Below, piece by piece: positions 1 through 7,231 of a stretch of DNA of 55,641 bases (position 1 is its first letter; each line of letters starts with the position of its first letter). The notes beneath the pieces were generated by a model. That model searched no databases and was not told the origin of the DNA. It worked only from the letters and a program-made list of their open reading frames with translations. This DNA is from Paractinoplanes tereljensis (GTDB taxonomy: Bacteria; Actinomycetota; Actinomycetes; Mycobacteriales; Micromonosporaceae): contig NZ_BOMY01000032.1 in the NCBI RefSeq assembly GCF_016862435.1, positions 1 through 55,641 on the forward strand. Reading direction: 5' to 3'. A program made the position numbers and the translations under genes.

Positions 1-5
1 GGCAG

Positions 6-1400
6 GTGCGCACCGCGCCCGCCGCTACCTTCGGACCGCTGCTGCTGCGGTTGCACTTCTACGCCGGGATCCTGGTTGCGCCATTCCTGTTGCTGGCGGC
101 GCTGACCGGGCTCGCGTACGCGTTCTCCCCGCAACTCGACCGGGCCGTCTATGCCGACGAACTCGTCGTCGCCGACCCGGGTGGCTCGGTCAAGCCGCTC
201 GCCGAGCAGATCGCCGCGGCCCGCGCCACCCACCCGGCCGGGGCCGTGACCGCCGTCCGGCCCGGCGGCGGTGCCGCCACCACCCAGGTCGACTTCTCGT
301 CCCCGGAACTCGACTTCGAACACCAGCACACCGTGTACGTCGACCAGTACACCGGCGCGGTCACCGGCCAGCTCACCACCTGGTGGACCAGCACGCCGAT
401 GCAGACCTGGCTGGACGACATGCACACCAGCCTGCATCTCGGTCCGGTCGGCAACCTCTACTCCGAGCTGGCCGCCAGCTGGCTGGCCGTCATCGCCCTG
501 GGCGGGCTCATTCTTTGGTGGCGCCGCCAGCGCGGACGCCGCATGCTGACCCCAGATCTAAAGGCCAAGAAGGGGGTACGCCGAACGCGCGGTTTCCACG
601 CCGCGACCGGCGTGTGGCTGACCCTGGGACTGTTGTTCCTGGCGTTGACCGGTCTGACCTGGTCGCAGTACGCGGGCGCCAACTTCGGCGCGGCGGTGGA
701 CGCCCTGCACGGCAGCCGGCCGGCCGTGTCCACCGCGCTGGCCGGTGAACCGGCGGCATCCGGCGGCGGCCACCACGACATGGGCGCCGGCCCGGCGACC
801 GCCACCACCGTCGATCTCGCGATGGTCGACGCGGTCATGAAGGTGGCGCAGGACAACGGCATCGACGGGCCGGTCTCCATCGCCGTCCCGGCCGACGCCA
901 CCACCGCCTGGTCGGTGACCGAGACCGGAGCCCACTGGCCAGTACAGCGGGACGCGGTCGCCATCGACTCCGCCTCCGGCGCGGTGACCGACCGGAGCGA
1001 CTTCGCCGACTGGCCGTTCATGGCCAAGCTGACCCAGTGGGGCATCTACGCCCACATGGGCCAGCTGTTCGGCCTGGTCAACCAGCTGCTGCTGGCGGCC
1101 CTGGCGGTCGGCCTGATCTGCGTGATCGTCTGGGGGTACCGGATGTGGTGGCAGCGTCGCCCCACCCGAGCCGACCGCCGGGCACCGGTCGGCGCGCCAC
1201 CGGCCCGCGGCGCCTGGCAGCAGCTGCCACCGTGGGGCATCGCGGTCGGCGTCCCGTTGGTGTTCGGGGTGGCTTGGGCGGTGCCGCTGTTCGGCATCCC
1301 GCTGGCCGCGTTCCTGCTGATCGACTTCGCCGTCGCCGCGATCCGCTCCCGTCGCCGGGAACCGGCCGTTCCGGTCTCCCCGGCGCCCGCCGGCCGCTGA
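6..1400 (+). CDS. PepSY-associated transmembrane protein, possibly 5'-incomplete
   Basis: Membrane protein of the PepSY/PepSY_TM (iron- or copper-linked flavoreductase-like) family. Hydrophobic segments lie near residues 10-40, 155-175, 200-220 and 350-380, with two more near the C-terminus. The long extracytoplasmic loops carry a His/Met-containing stretch (GGGHHDMGAG, around residue 252). The family is usually 400-500 aa, so 464 aa is essentially full length. The GTG at position 6 is only the first in-window start; no stop precedes it and no ribosome site is visible, so a few codons may be missing. Its neighbours are copper-handling genes (CopC, PCuAC, Dyp peroxidase), which suggests metal or heme work at the membrane. 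The exact reaction is not known for this family. Confidence 0.8.
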   Translation: MRTAPAATFGPLLLRLHFYAGILVAPFLLLAALTGLAYAFSPQLDRAVYADELVVADPGGSVKPLAEQIAAARATHPAGAVTAVRPGGGAATTQVDFSSPELDFEHQHTVYVDQYTGAVTGQLTTWWTSTPMQTWLDDMHTSLHLGPVGNLYSELAASWLAVIALGGLILWWRRQRGRRMLTPDLKAKKGVRRTRGFHAATGVWLTLGLLFLALTGLTWSQYAGANFGAAVDALHGSRPAVSTALAGEPAASGGGHHDMGAGPATATTVDLAMVDAVMKVAQDNGIDGPVSIAVPADATTAWSVTETGAHWPVQRDAVAIDSASGAVTDRSDFADWPFMAKLTQWGIYAHMGQLFGLVNQLLLAALAVGLICVIVWGYRMWWQRRPTRADRRAPVGAPPARGAWQQLPPWGIAVGVPLVFGVAWAVPLFGIPLAAFLLIDFAVAAIRSRRREPAVPVSPAPAGR

Positions 1401-1408
1401 CCGGGCCC

Positions 1409-1452
1409 GGCAGCGCGAGTGGCAGGCGCTCATTACTGCTGCTCGCGCTGCC
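1409..1452 (+). terminator. Terminator-like hairpin after the PepSY gene
   Basis: A perfect 11-bp stem (GGCAGCGCGAG at 1409-1419 with CTCGCGCTGCC at 1442-1452) and a 22-nt loop begin 9 nt after the PepSY stop. GC-rich flanks (CCGGGCCC upstream, GCGCCCCGGG downstream) could extend it. There is no T-run, as is common for actinobacterial terminators. Confidence 0.5.
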
Positions 1453-1651
1453 GCGCCCCGGGCTCAGATCCTGGTGCTGACCATGCTCGCGACCTCCCGC
1501 ATGGTGGTCACCGGTCTCGGATTCTGGTTCGGCGTACCGCATCGCGGCGCCGTTCCTGCATTGTGGACAGCGCTTCCGCATTGCGAGCGCATCGCAGAGC
1601 GAAGAGCGCGATATTCCGTATATGTCCCCCGCTGTTGAGTCAGCTCAGCTG

Positions 1652-1698
1652 GATCTTGCGGACTTGCCGTGAGGAGATAACAGCAAGTCCGCAAGATC
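1652..1698. repeat. Perfect 16-bp inverted repeat with 15-nt loop
   Basis: Arms GATCTTGCGGACTTGC (1652-1667) and GCAAGTCCGCAAGATC (1683-1698) match perfectly around a 15-nt loop. The beginning GATCTTGCGG resembles the GATCTTGTGG that opens each unit of the array at the far end of the window. It could be a REP-like element or a bidirectional terminator for the flanking convergent genes. Confidence 0.6.
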
Positions 1699-1833
1699 TG
1701 AAGCGGGCGCGAAAAGGCGCAGATCCGCGCCCGGTCAGCTGGCAGTTGCCCACGTCGGCCAGGGCTGCACGCATCGGTAGGCCGAGCGAAGCGAGTTAGT
1801 TGCGGTTGGCCTTTGGGCCGGGCGCGGGCGCGA

Positions 1834-2085
1834 GTAGCCGGGCTGGCTACGGCTGGGGTGGGCCGGCGGGGTCGCGGTGGTCGGGCTGGCTGCGGCTGGG
1901 GTTGAGCGGCGGGGTCGCGGTGGTCGGGCTGGCTGCGGCTGGGGTTGGGCCGGCGGGGCTGTGGGTGGTCGAGTCGGGTGCGGGCGCGGGTGATCGGGCT
2001 GCCTGCGGCTGATGTTCGGAGCGGCGGCGGTCGCGGTGGTCCGGCCGGCTGCGGTTGGCGTTTTGGCCGACGGTGGGTGAACCGG
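1834..2085. repeat. Degenerate direct repeat, about 43-bp period
   Basis: The phrase GTCGCGGTGGTCGGGCTGGC begins at 1871 and again at 1914 (43 bp apart). Each is followed by TGCGGCTGGGGTTG. Weaker copies are visible near 1834, 1957 and 2030. The block stops just before the 3' end of the CopC gene and does not continue its frame. Confidence 0.5.
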
Positions 2086-2090
2086 GCTGG

Positions 2091-2660
2091 CTAGGCGACG
2101 GGCTCGCTTTGGGGCGCGGTGCGCCGCTTCGCCGACAAATACAGGTAGACCGCAGCTGCGGCTAGCAGCAGTCCGGCGGCGCCCAGGCCGATCAGGACGC
2201 CGGTCGGCATGCCGCTGCTGGAGTCGGCCTCGGACGACGGCGGGGCGGCTGCCGCCGACGTTGCCGCTGCGGTGGTGGGCGTGGGCGTGGCCGAGGGGGA
2301 CGGTTGGGCCGGGTCGGTGACGGTGAACGTGTAGGAGCCCTGCACGGTGTGGCCGTCGTTTGACACCACTCGGTAGGCGACCGTGTAGGTGCCGTTGGTC
2401 AGCGGCTGGCTGAACTCGAGGGTGCTGGTCGCCCGGTCGATGGCCGGGGGAGCGGCGGGGATGCGCTGCTTCGCGGCGTCGCTGACGACGATCGTGGTGA
2501 AGTCGGGGTTGAGACGCTGGCTGAAGGTCAGCGAGACCGCGGTGGGTGCTTTCGTGAGGGCCGCGCCCTTGGCCGGCACCGACGAGACCAGCGAGGTGTG
2601 CGCCCACGCGGGAACGCCGGGCAGCAGTACGACCGCCAACGCCACCACGGCCAGCAGCAC
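2091..2660 (-). CDS. CopC-domain copper-binding membrane-anchored protein
   Basis: Secreted CopC-fold protein. After a hydrophobic leader ending in WA, the mature chain starts with AHTSLVSSVPAKG, the usual CopC start, whose N-terminal His is a Cu(II) ligand. A second His lies in SNDGHTVQG. A Ser/Thr/Pro/Ala linker follows, then one membrane helix (GVLIGLGAAGLLLAAAAVYL) and a short basic tail. This is the common actinobacterial CopC-TM layout. The start is uncertain: the open frame runs up to 2891 but would overlap the Dyp gene by 88 nt, and its extra N-terminus is low-complexity. I chose the GTG at 2660, although that gives a leader with almost no basic residues. It lies downstream of PCuAC and Dyp on the same strand, probably in the same operon. 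Confidence 0.8.
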   Translation of the reverse strand: MLLAVVALAVVLLPGVPAWAHTSLVSSVPAKGAALTKAPTAVSLTFSQRLNPDFTTIVVSDAAKQRIPAAPPAIDRATSTLEFSQPLTNGTYTVAYRVVSNDGHTVQGSYTFTVTDPAQPSPSATPTPTTAAATSAAAAPPSSEADSSSGMPTGVLIGLGAAGLLLAAAAVYLYLSAKRRTAPQSEPVA

Positions 2661-2803
2661 TCTCCCGGCGCCGCCGACTCTCGCGCCGGCGACCCTCGTG
2701 CCGTCGGCCGGGGTTGCGTTGGCGGGCCGGGCTGCGCTGGTGAGTCGGATCCCGCTGGGGACTCGGGGTGTGGTGCGGGCCGACGGTGTGTGGGCTGGGT
2801 GGG

Positions 2804-4036
2804 TCAAGCCAGCAGGGTGGCGCCTATCCAGCTGCCGTCGGTGCAGCCGGGTGGGACGGCGAAGACGGCGGAACCAATTGGGGTTATCCATTCGTTCAGC
2901 AGGTCCTTGTCGGCTAGGCGTTGCTGGATGGGTACGTACTGGCGGGCTATGTCTTTCTGGTACGAAGCGAAGATCAAACCCGCATCGGGATGGCCGGCGG
3001 CGTCCGGCATGCCGTCATAGTTGTACGGGCGGCGCAGGATCTTCAGCGTCGGATCCGTTACGTGGGCTCGGGTCACGTGGGAGAAGTCCGGCATGGACGG
3101 CAGGCCGGAGGCGTCGACGGCGGTGAAGTTGGGCTCGTCGTGTTCCTGCTGGCCGCTCAGCGGGGCGCCGGACTCCAGGCGGCGGCCCACCGCGTTCTCC
3201 TTGTCCGAGACCGCGAGGATGTCCCACTTCTCGATCTCGGCGCGGATCCGGCGCACCACCAACGTCGTGGAGCCGTCCTCGTTCCACACGGCCGGGTCGA
3301 TCTCGGCGGTCCCGCGCGGATTGGCGGTGCCGTCGAGCTGGCCCAGCACATTGCGCTGGGTGTGCTCGGGGGCCTGGACGCCGGGGCTGCGCCGGAAGCC
3401 CTGCTGCACCCAGCGGATCGCGGCGAACGGCCTCGCGTCCTTGATCAGCATGCGCTGGGTGTGCGCGACGGTCAGCGGGTCGTCGGCGCAGATCTGCAGC
3501 AGCAGGTCGCCGCCGGACCAGCGCCGTTCCAGCCGGTCGATCTTGAAGGCGGGCAGGTCCGCGACCGGCGACTTCAGGCCGGCGGCGCGGTAGAGGCCGG
3601 GACCGAAGCCGAACGTCACGGTCAGCCGGGCCGGCAACCCGGCCAGGGTGGCGTCGGTGTCGCCCAGCGCCGGCTCGCCCCGGGTGAGCCGGGCCGCGTC
3701 GTCGGAGAGCAACCGCAGCATCCGGCCCAGCGCGCGCCGGTCGGTGCCGGCCGCGAGGGTGAACGCCACGAACGCGGCGTGCGCGGGCGGATCCTCGGAC
3801 ACGCCCGCCTGGCGTGGGCCGTGGAACGCGACGGTGGCCGTACCGGTATCCAGATCGGTGGTGGCCGCGACCGGTGTCGCCGGGCCGGAAGGGCCGGAAG
3901 GGTGGGAAAGGCCGGAACGGCCGGAAGGGCCGGAAGAGCCGGAGCTGTCGGGAAGGGCGGCGACCGCCCCGGCTCCGGCCGCGGCGCCGAGGCCGGCGAT
4001 ACCGGCCCCGGCGAGCAGACGACGGCGGGTCGTCAC
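2804..4036 (-). CDS. Tat-exported Dyp-type heme peroxidase
   Basis: Dye-decolorising peroxidase of the EfeB/DtpA type, acting outside the cell membrane. The N-terminus has a twin-arginine leader (MTTRRRLLAGAG) and an Ala-rich core. The Dyp signature GQLDGTANPR (GxxDG) is present, with a likely heme-ligand His in HVTRAHVTDPT towards the C-terminus. 410 aa is normal for exported members. Between leader and enzyme is a Gly/Ser/Pro linker encoded by a 9-bp DNA repeat. The GTG start overlaps the PCuAC stop by 4 nt (GTGA), so the two are translationally coupled. Streptomyces also associates a Tat-exported Dyp peroxidase with extracytoplasmic copper handling, so a role in copper-enzyme maturation or peroxide/heme defence is a reasonable inference. 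Confidence 0.9.
   Translation of the reverse strand: MTTRRRLLAGAGIAGLGAAAGAGAVAALPDSSGSSGPSGRSGLSHPSGPSGPATPVAATTDLDTGTATVAFHGPRQAGVSEDPPAHAAFVAFTLAAGTDRRALGRMLRLLSDDAARLTRGEPALGDTDATLAGLPARLTVTFGFGPGLYRAAGLKSPVADLPAFKIDRLERRWSGGDLLLQICADDPLTVAHTQRMLIKDARPFAAIRWVQQGFRRSPGVQAPEHTQRNVLGQLDGTANPRGTAEIDPAVWNEDGSTTLVVRRIRAEIEKWDILAVSDKENAVGRRLESGAPLSGQQEHDEPNFTAVDASGLPSMPDFSHVTRAHVTDPTLKILRRPYNYDGMPDAAGHPDAGLIFASYQKDIARQYVPIQQRLADKDLLNEWITPIGSAVFAVPPGCTDGSWIGATLLA
3883..3945. repeat. 9-bp tandem repeat encoding the Dyp linker
   Basis: Seven head-to-tail 9-bp units of GGCCGGAAG, with substitutions in units 3, 4 and 7, run from 3883 to 3945. On the coding strand they give the SGPSGP-type linker between the Tat leader and the peroxidase domain. 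The 9-bp period keeps the frame, so copy number could vary without breaking the gene. Confidence 0.8.
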
Positions 4037-4635
4037 GGCGTGGCGCTCCCCATCGGCATGCCGGGGGTCGGCATGCCGGAGGCGGGCATGCCGGAGGCCG
4101 GCATCGACATGTCCGGGGCGTAGCTCTCGCCGGCTCCGGCGAACGGCTTCGCGATCGCGGTGAACGGGACGGTCGTGCCGTCGGCGAGCTTCAGCGTGAA
4201 CGTCACCTCGTCGCCGGCCTCGATCGCCTTGGCCGGGCTCATCAACATCAGGTGGTCGCCGCCGGGGGAGAGCTCGTGCGTGCCGCCGGCCTTGATCAGG
4301 AAGCCGCCCTCCTTGGGCTGCATGACCATCTTCCCGTCCTTCATGGTCATCTCGTGCAGCTCCATCGGCGACGCGGGCGACTCGGCCGAGACCACCGTGA
4401 CGTCGGCGCCGGTGCCGTTGGTCAGCACCCCGAAAGCAGCGGTCATCTCACCGGCCGGGGCCGCCTTGACCCACGGGTCCTTGATCGTCAGGGAGGTGGC
4501 GGCGGCGGAGGGTGTTGCGGTCGGCGTACTCCCGGTGGCGGCATCGTTGCCGCAGCCGGCCAGACCGAGAGTGACCAGCAGCCCGGCCGTGGCCGCGATG
4601 CGCGTAAGCGTATTTTTCGTGATATCCACGGTCAT
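4033..4635 (-). CDS. PCuAC-family copper chaperone lipoprotein
   Basis: Extracytoplasmic Cu(I) chaperone (PCuAC/DUF461). Lipobox LAGC places the lipidated Cys at residue 28. The core shows the metal site as expected: an M-E-L-H-E-M-T-M segment (Met and His) and, downstream, GGDHLMLM (His, Met, Met), corresponding to the H(M)x10Mx21HxM pattern. The C-terminal tail is rich in Met (MSMPASGMPASGMPTPGMPMG), a second probable copper-binding element. The start is the ATG giving MTVDITKN; a frame extension to 4830 is shadow sequence of the divergent sigma gene. The stop overlaps the Dyp start. Its partners are presumably CopC and cuproenzymes such as cytochrome oxidase; that is inferred from the family. 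Confidence 0.9.
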   Translation of the reverse strand: MTVDITKNTLTRIAATAGLLVTLGLAGCGNDAATGSTPTATPSAAATSLTIKDPWVKAAPAGEMTAAFGVLTNGTGADVTVVSAESPASPMELHEMTMKDGKMVMQPKEGGFLIKAGGTHELSPGGDHLMLMSPAKAIEAGDEVTFTLKLADGTTVPFTAIAKPFAGAGESYAPDMSMPASGMPASGMPTPGMPMGSATP

Positions 4636-4744
4636 TGGTCCTACGGTGTCGCCGAATAGTTCCCGCCAGTTTCTAGATAGTCGTCGAAACCGGCGGCCCG
4701 GTTCCCGGGTGAACCTTTCGGCCGGTCGGCGCGTACCTCGGGGT
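4636..4744. promoter_or_regulatory. Divergent promoter region of the copper operon and sigC
   Basis: 109 bp separate the two divergent starts. On the plus strand GTGAAC, 17 nt, then CGTACC (about 4713-4741) resembles the mycobacterial SigC pattern (SSSAAT, 16-20 nt, CGTSSS) and ends a few nt before the sigC GTG. On the minus strand GGGAAC is followed by CGTAGG at only 13 nt. The matches are weak; autoregulation is a hypothesis. Confidence 0.35.
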
Positions 4745-5284
4745 GTGACCGACGCCGACCCCCTGGCCGACCTGGCGTACGCGGCCGGGCGTGGCGACCG
4801 GGCCGCGCTCACCGACCTGATCCGCCTCACCCAGCGTGACGTGATGCGCTTCCTGTCCCCGCTGACCTCGCCGGGTGAGGTGGAGGATCTCGCGCAGGAG
4901 ACCTACCTGCGGGCGGTGGGTGCGCTGCCGCGGTTCGCCGGGCGCTCGTCGGTGCGTACCTGGCTGTTTTCGATCGCCCGCCGGGTCGCCGCCGATCACG
5001 TCCGGTACGCGACCCGCCGGCCCCGCACCGCGCCGTTGCCGGACGGTGAGGCGCCGGCCGTGCCGGCCCGCTTCGAGGAACACCACGCCTTGACCGAGTT
5101 GGTCCGGGGCCTGGCCGCCGACCGCCGGGAGGCGTTCCTGCTGACCCAGGTGGCCGGCCTCTCGTACGCCGAGGCGGCCGAGATCTGCGACTGCCCGGTC
5201 GGCACGATCCGCTCCCGGATCGCCCGCGCCCGCGAGGACCTGGTCATCGCGATGCGCGTCCAGGAGTCCCGCAACGCGGGTTGA
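4745..5284 (+). CDS. sigC: ECF RNA polymerase sigma factor, SigC-like
   Basis: Extracytoplasmic-function sigma factor, 179 aa. Region 2 spans about 20-90, with DLAQETYLRAVGALPRF then RSSVRTWLFSIARRVAADH. Region 4 spans about 115-170, with LTQVAGLSYAEAAEICDCPV then GTIRSRIARARE. The run RSSVRTWL...IAR...ADH.R...RPRT closely matches Mycobacterium tuberculosis SigC from memory, so I use that name. The GTG start gives VTDADPLADL; a long upstream frame from 4160 is antisense to PCuAC and is not used. No anti-sigma gene follows, which also fits SigC. Mycobacterial SigC is tied to copper acquisition, and here the gene is divergent from copper chaperone genes. Confidence 0.85.
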   Translation: MTDADPLADLAYAAGRGDRAALTDLIRLTQRDVMRFLSPLTSPGEVEDLAQETYLRAVGALPRFAGRSSVRTWLFSIARRVAADHVRYATRRPRTAPLPDGEAPAVPARFEEHHALTELVRGLAADRREAFLLTQVAGLSYAEAAEICDCPVGTIRSRIARAREDLVIAMRVQESRNAG

Positions 5285-5710
5285 TCAGCTCGTCTCCCGG
5301 AGTTGAACGGTGGCCCACCAGGACAGCGTGCCGGAATCGACGAGGGTGACGCCGCCGCGTGCGGCGGCCTGCAGCACCGGCTGGGTGAGCGGCTGGTCGG
5401 TCACCAGCACGGTCAGGTCGCCGCGCCGGAGGTAGCGGTTGGTCTCGGCGAAGCGGTGCACATCGGACGGCGCGAGCGGGGTCTGGTCGTGATGGCACCG
5501 GATCAGCCAGCGCCGGCCGTCGGCGCCGACACCGATCACGTCGGTGCCGAGATGGCCGAGGCCGGCGGTGATCGTCACCCGGCGCCAGCCGCCGGCCCGC
5601 ATCAGCTCGGCGACACGTCCGGCCGACATCATCGGCGCCGGGTCTGACTTCCGGGTCCGTACAGATTGCCGCATGCCGATCACAGTGGCGCGACCGCGCC
5701 GGTTCCGCAT
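5285..5710 (-). CDS. Mrr-like restriction-endonuclease-fold protein, possibly inactive
   Basis: Small protein of 141 aa whose middle resembles the Mrr/PD-(D/E)xK nuclease fold: MSAGRVAELMRAGGWRRVTI is followed by GHLGTDVIGVGADGRRWLIRCHH. The Asp of GTDV is in the first catalytic position, but the usual (Q/E)xK after the next strand reads RCH, so the catalytic Lys is absent. The chain continues with LVTDQPLTQPVLQAAARGGVTLVD, like the end of Mrr domains. ATG at 5710 has GGAGG only 3 nt upstream; ATG at 5674 is an alternative. It converges on sigC with no gap. It may be a DNA-binding or degenerate nuclease; its role is unknown. Confidence 0.6.
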   Translation of the reverse strand: MRNRRGRATVIGMRQSVRTRKSDPAPMMSAGRVAELMRAGGWRRVTITAGLGHLGTDVIGVGADGRRWLIRCHHDQTPLAPSDVHRFAETNRYLRRGDLTVLVTDQPLTQPVLQAAARGGVTLVDSGTLSWWATVQLRETS

Positions 5711-5787
5711 CGGCCTCCGGCCGCGATCACCTGGCGAGTACGGGGTCTACGCAGCGATTTCATGCGATCGGGTACGGCCGATGGGGT

Positions 5788-6660
5788 TCACTGCGGCAGG
5801 ACGCAGATGATGAAATCGGCGAAGGCGTGCGGGCCGGGGCGCCCGTCCACCTCGCCGACCGCCGTGCGGAGGTCGCGCAACTGCGATGTGGTCATCTGCA
5901 GCGGCGGCTCGTCGGGCTGGTACGTGGTGAAGACCGGATAGTCCACGCCCGGCTTGGTGGTCATCTCGATGTGGCAGCCGAGCACGTGGGTCACCGGCCG
6001 TGACTCGGCCAACTCGACCAGGCGGTCGACGGTGCGCCGGAAGGCCGGCCAGTCGGAGACGTAGAGCCGCCCCGGATAGACCGTGTCGCCGGTGAACAGC
6101 AGCCCGGTGTACCGGTCGTAGAAGGTGACCGCCGCCTCGTGGTGGCCGGGCGTGGCCACGCACTCCAGCACGCGCCCGCCGAGATCGACCTCGCCCGCGT
6201 CGCCGGGCTTGTCGAGGCCCAGGTAGGCCCACGCGGCCGCGCGGTTCGCCGCCACGACGCGGGTGTCGGGCCGGTCGGCGAACTGGCCGTCACCCGCGAC
6301 GTGGTCGCCGTGCGCGTGGGTGTGCAGGACGAGCAGCTCGTAGCCTTCGCGCGGGTGGGTGACCAGCCAGCGCTCTACCAGCTCGTCGACGGTTCGCCGC
6401 AGCGGGAAGTGCTCGGCGGAGGCGGTGGCACCGGTATCGAGCAGCACGACCCGCTCGTCCCCGAACAGCAGGAACAGGAACGGCGCCTCGTAGTTGACCG
6501 CCTTGTTCTGACGCAGGGCGAATGTGTGCTCGTTGTAGGAGTGCACCTGGATGTCGGGATCGGTGTTGTGCTTGGCCGAGGACGACCCGTGGATCCACGT
6601 GACGTCCATCGTGCCGGGCACCGGCGTCGAGGTGGTGAAGTCGATGTGTGTGCCGATCAT
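5788..6660 (-). CDS. MBL-fold metallo-hydrolase
   Basis: Metallo-beta-lactamase-fold hydrolase of 290 aa. The zinc motif HxHxDH is HAHGDH at residues 115-120, a further His lies in TPGHHEAAV, an Asp in LLFTGDTVYPG, and the last ligand is probably the His of LGCHIEMTT. The fold spans the whole chain and there is no signal peptide, so it is cytoplasmic. The start is ATG at 6660, preceded by GGGGAGCATC; a longer frame to 6750 has no ribosome site. The family includes glyoxalase II, lactonases and alkylsulfatase-like enzymes, and I cannot assign a substrate. It stands alone on its strand, divergent from the next gene. Confidence 0.85.
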   Translation of the reverse strand: MIGTHIDFTTSTPVPGTMDVTWIHGSSSAKHNTDPDIQVHSYNEHTFALRQNKAVNYEAPFLFLLFGDERVVLLDTGATASAEHFPLRRTVDELVERWLVTHPREGYELLVLHTHAHGDHVAGDGQFADRPDTRVVAANRAAAWAYLGLDKPGDAGEVDLGGRVLECVATPGHHEAAVTFYDRYTGLLFTGDTVYPGRLYVSDWPAFRRTVDRLVELAESRPVTHVLGCHIEMTTKPGVDYPVFTTYQPDEPPLQMTTSQLRDLRTAVGEVDGRPGPHAFADFIICVLPQ

Positions 6661-6808
6661 GATGCTCCCCGTGAGCCCGCGTTCCGCCGCTGACCGCGGC
6701 CGTTTCGAGGGTACGGGCTGCCCACCTGACTCAGGCGGCCGGTTTGTCACTCGCGGCGCGATGGCTACCAGAACGTGTGACCCCGGGTCCGGGGCGGCTC
6801 GGCGCGCC

Positions 6809-6814
6809 TAGCCT
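6809..6814 (+). promoter_or_regulatory. Candidate leaderless -10 (TAGCCT)
   Basis: TAGCCT (TANNNT) ends 6 nt before the ATG at 6821, and no Shine-Dalgarno sequence precedes that ATG. This spacing puts the transcription start at or next to the start codon. Confidence 0.4.
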
Positions 6815-6820
6815 GGCCGT

Positions 6821-7231
6821 ATGTCGTACGTTGCCGCAAGAGATGGGCGACGGCGCCGGAGCGCCGCCGACCGTGCCCCCGTGGTTCCCGCTCAGCTCGC
6901 CGATCTGCACGGCCACAGCGTGGGCCTGCTCGAGGTGCCGCATCACATGATCACCGGGCGTCGGAGCCGGCGCCGGTTCAACCTCGACGACCCGGCCGAG
7001 CAGCGCACCGCCTACCAGACCGTGCTGTGCCAGGCCGCCGACTGCTGCGAGGTCAACGACCTGCTCAACCCGAGCGTGCTGCGCCGGCTGTGGCGCAGCC
7101 TGCACCTGCCGCAGCGGGTCCGGGAGGCGTGGGAGACCCGCCACCCGGCCCTCTCCCGGCCGCCGTCGGCCGACGACATCAGCCTGACCGGCGCCCAGAT
7201 GATCGCGGCGCGTACCGCCTCAGCCCGCTGA
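6821..7231 (+). CDS. Conserved-looking hypothetical protein
   Basis: 136-aa soluble protein that I do not recognise. The middle (LADLHGHSVGLLEVPHHMIT, then RRFNLDDPAEQRTAYQTVL) and the helical part NDLLNPSVLRRLWRSLHLP look like a real folded protein rather than a shadow, with typical codon use. It has no signal peptide or membrane segment. The ATG appears leaderless. The 3' end overlaps the convergent monooxygenase gene by 12 bp. The basic segment RDGRRRRSAADR near the N-terminus and another (GRRSRRRF) could contact nucleic acid, but that is only a guess. Confidence 0.55.
   Translation: MSYVAARDGRRRRSAADRAPVVPAQLADLHGHSVGLLEVPHHMITGRRSRRRFNLDDPAEQRTAYQTVLCQAADCCEVNDLLNPSVLRRLWRSLHLPQRVREAWETRHPALSRPPSADDISLTGAQMIAARTASAR

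Larger units (their letters stand above)
1401..2090. other. Gene-free stretch rich in hairpins and repeats
   Basis: No open frame here looks like a protein: the candidates are low-complexity or Arg/Pro-rich with no recognisable fold. The stretch holds a terminator-like hairpin, a perfect 16-bp inverted repeat and a degenerate 43-bp direct repeat, each listed separately. It separates the PepSY gene from the convergent CopC gene. Confidence 0.6.

Noticed and set aside
1419..1799. Plus-strand frame of 126 codons after the PepSY gene
   Set aside because: It reads through the terminator-like hairpin and the 16-bp inverted repeat, has poor codon bias and no recognisable domain.
1800..2012. Short plus-strand frame rich in Gly and Trp
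   Set aside because: It coincides with the 43-bp repeats, has no ribosome site or relatives, and the repeat period is not a multiple of three.
2661..2891. Longer CopC start at 2891
   Set aside because: It would overlap the Dyp gene by 88 nt, and the added residues are low-complexity Arg/Thr/Pro with weaker third-position GC. It is kept only as an alternative because the shorter leader has few basic residues.
4160..4744. N-terminal extension of the sigma factor by 195 codons
   Set aside because: It is antisense to PCuAC and ECF sigma factors are about 180 aa; the GTG at 4745 gives the family length.
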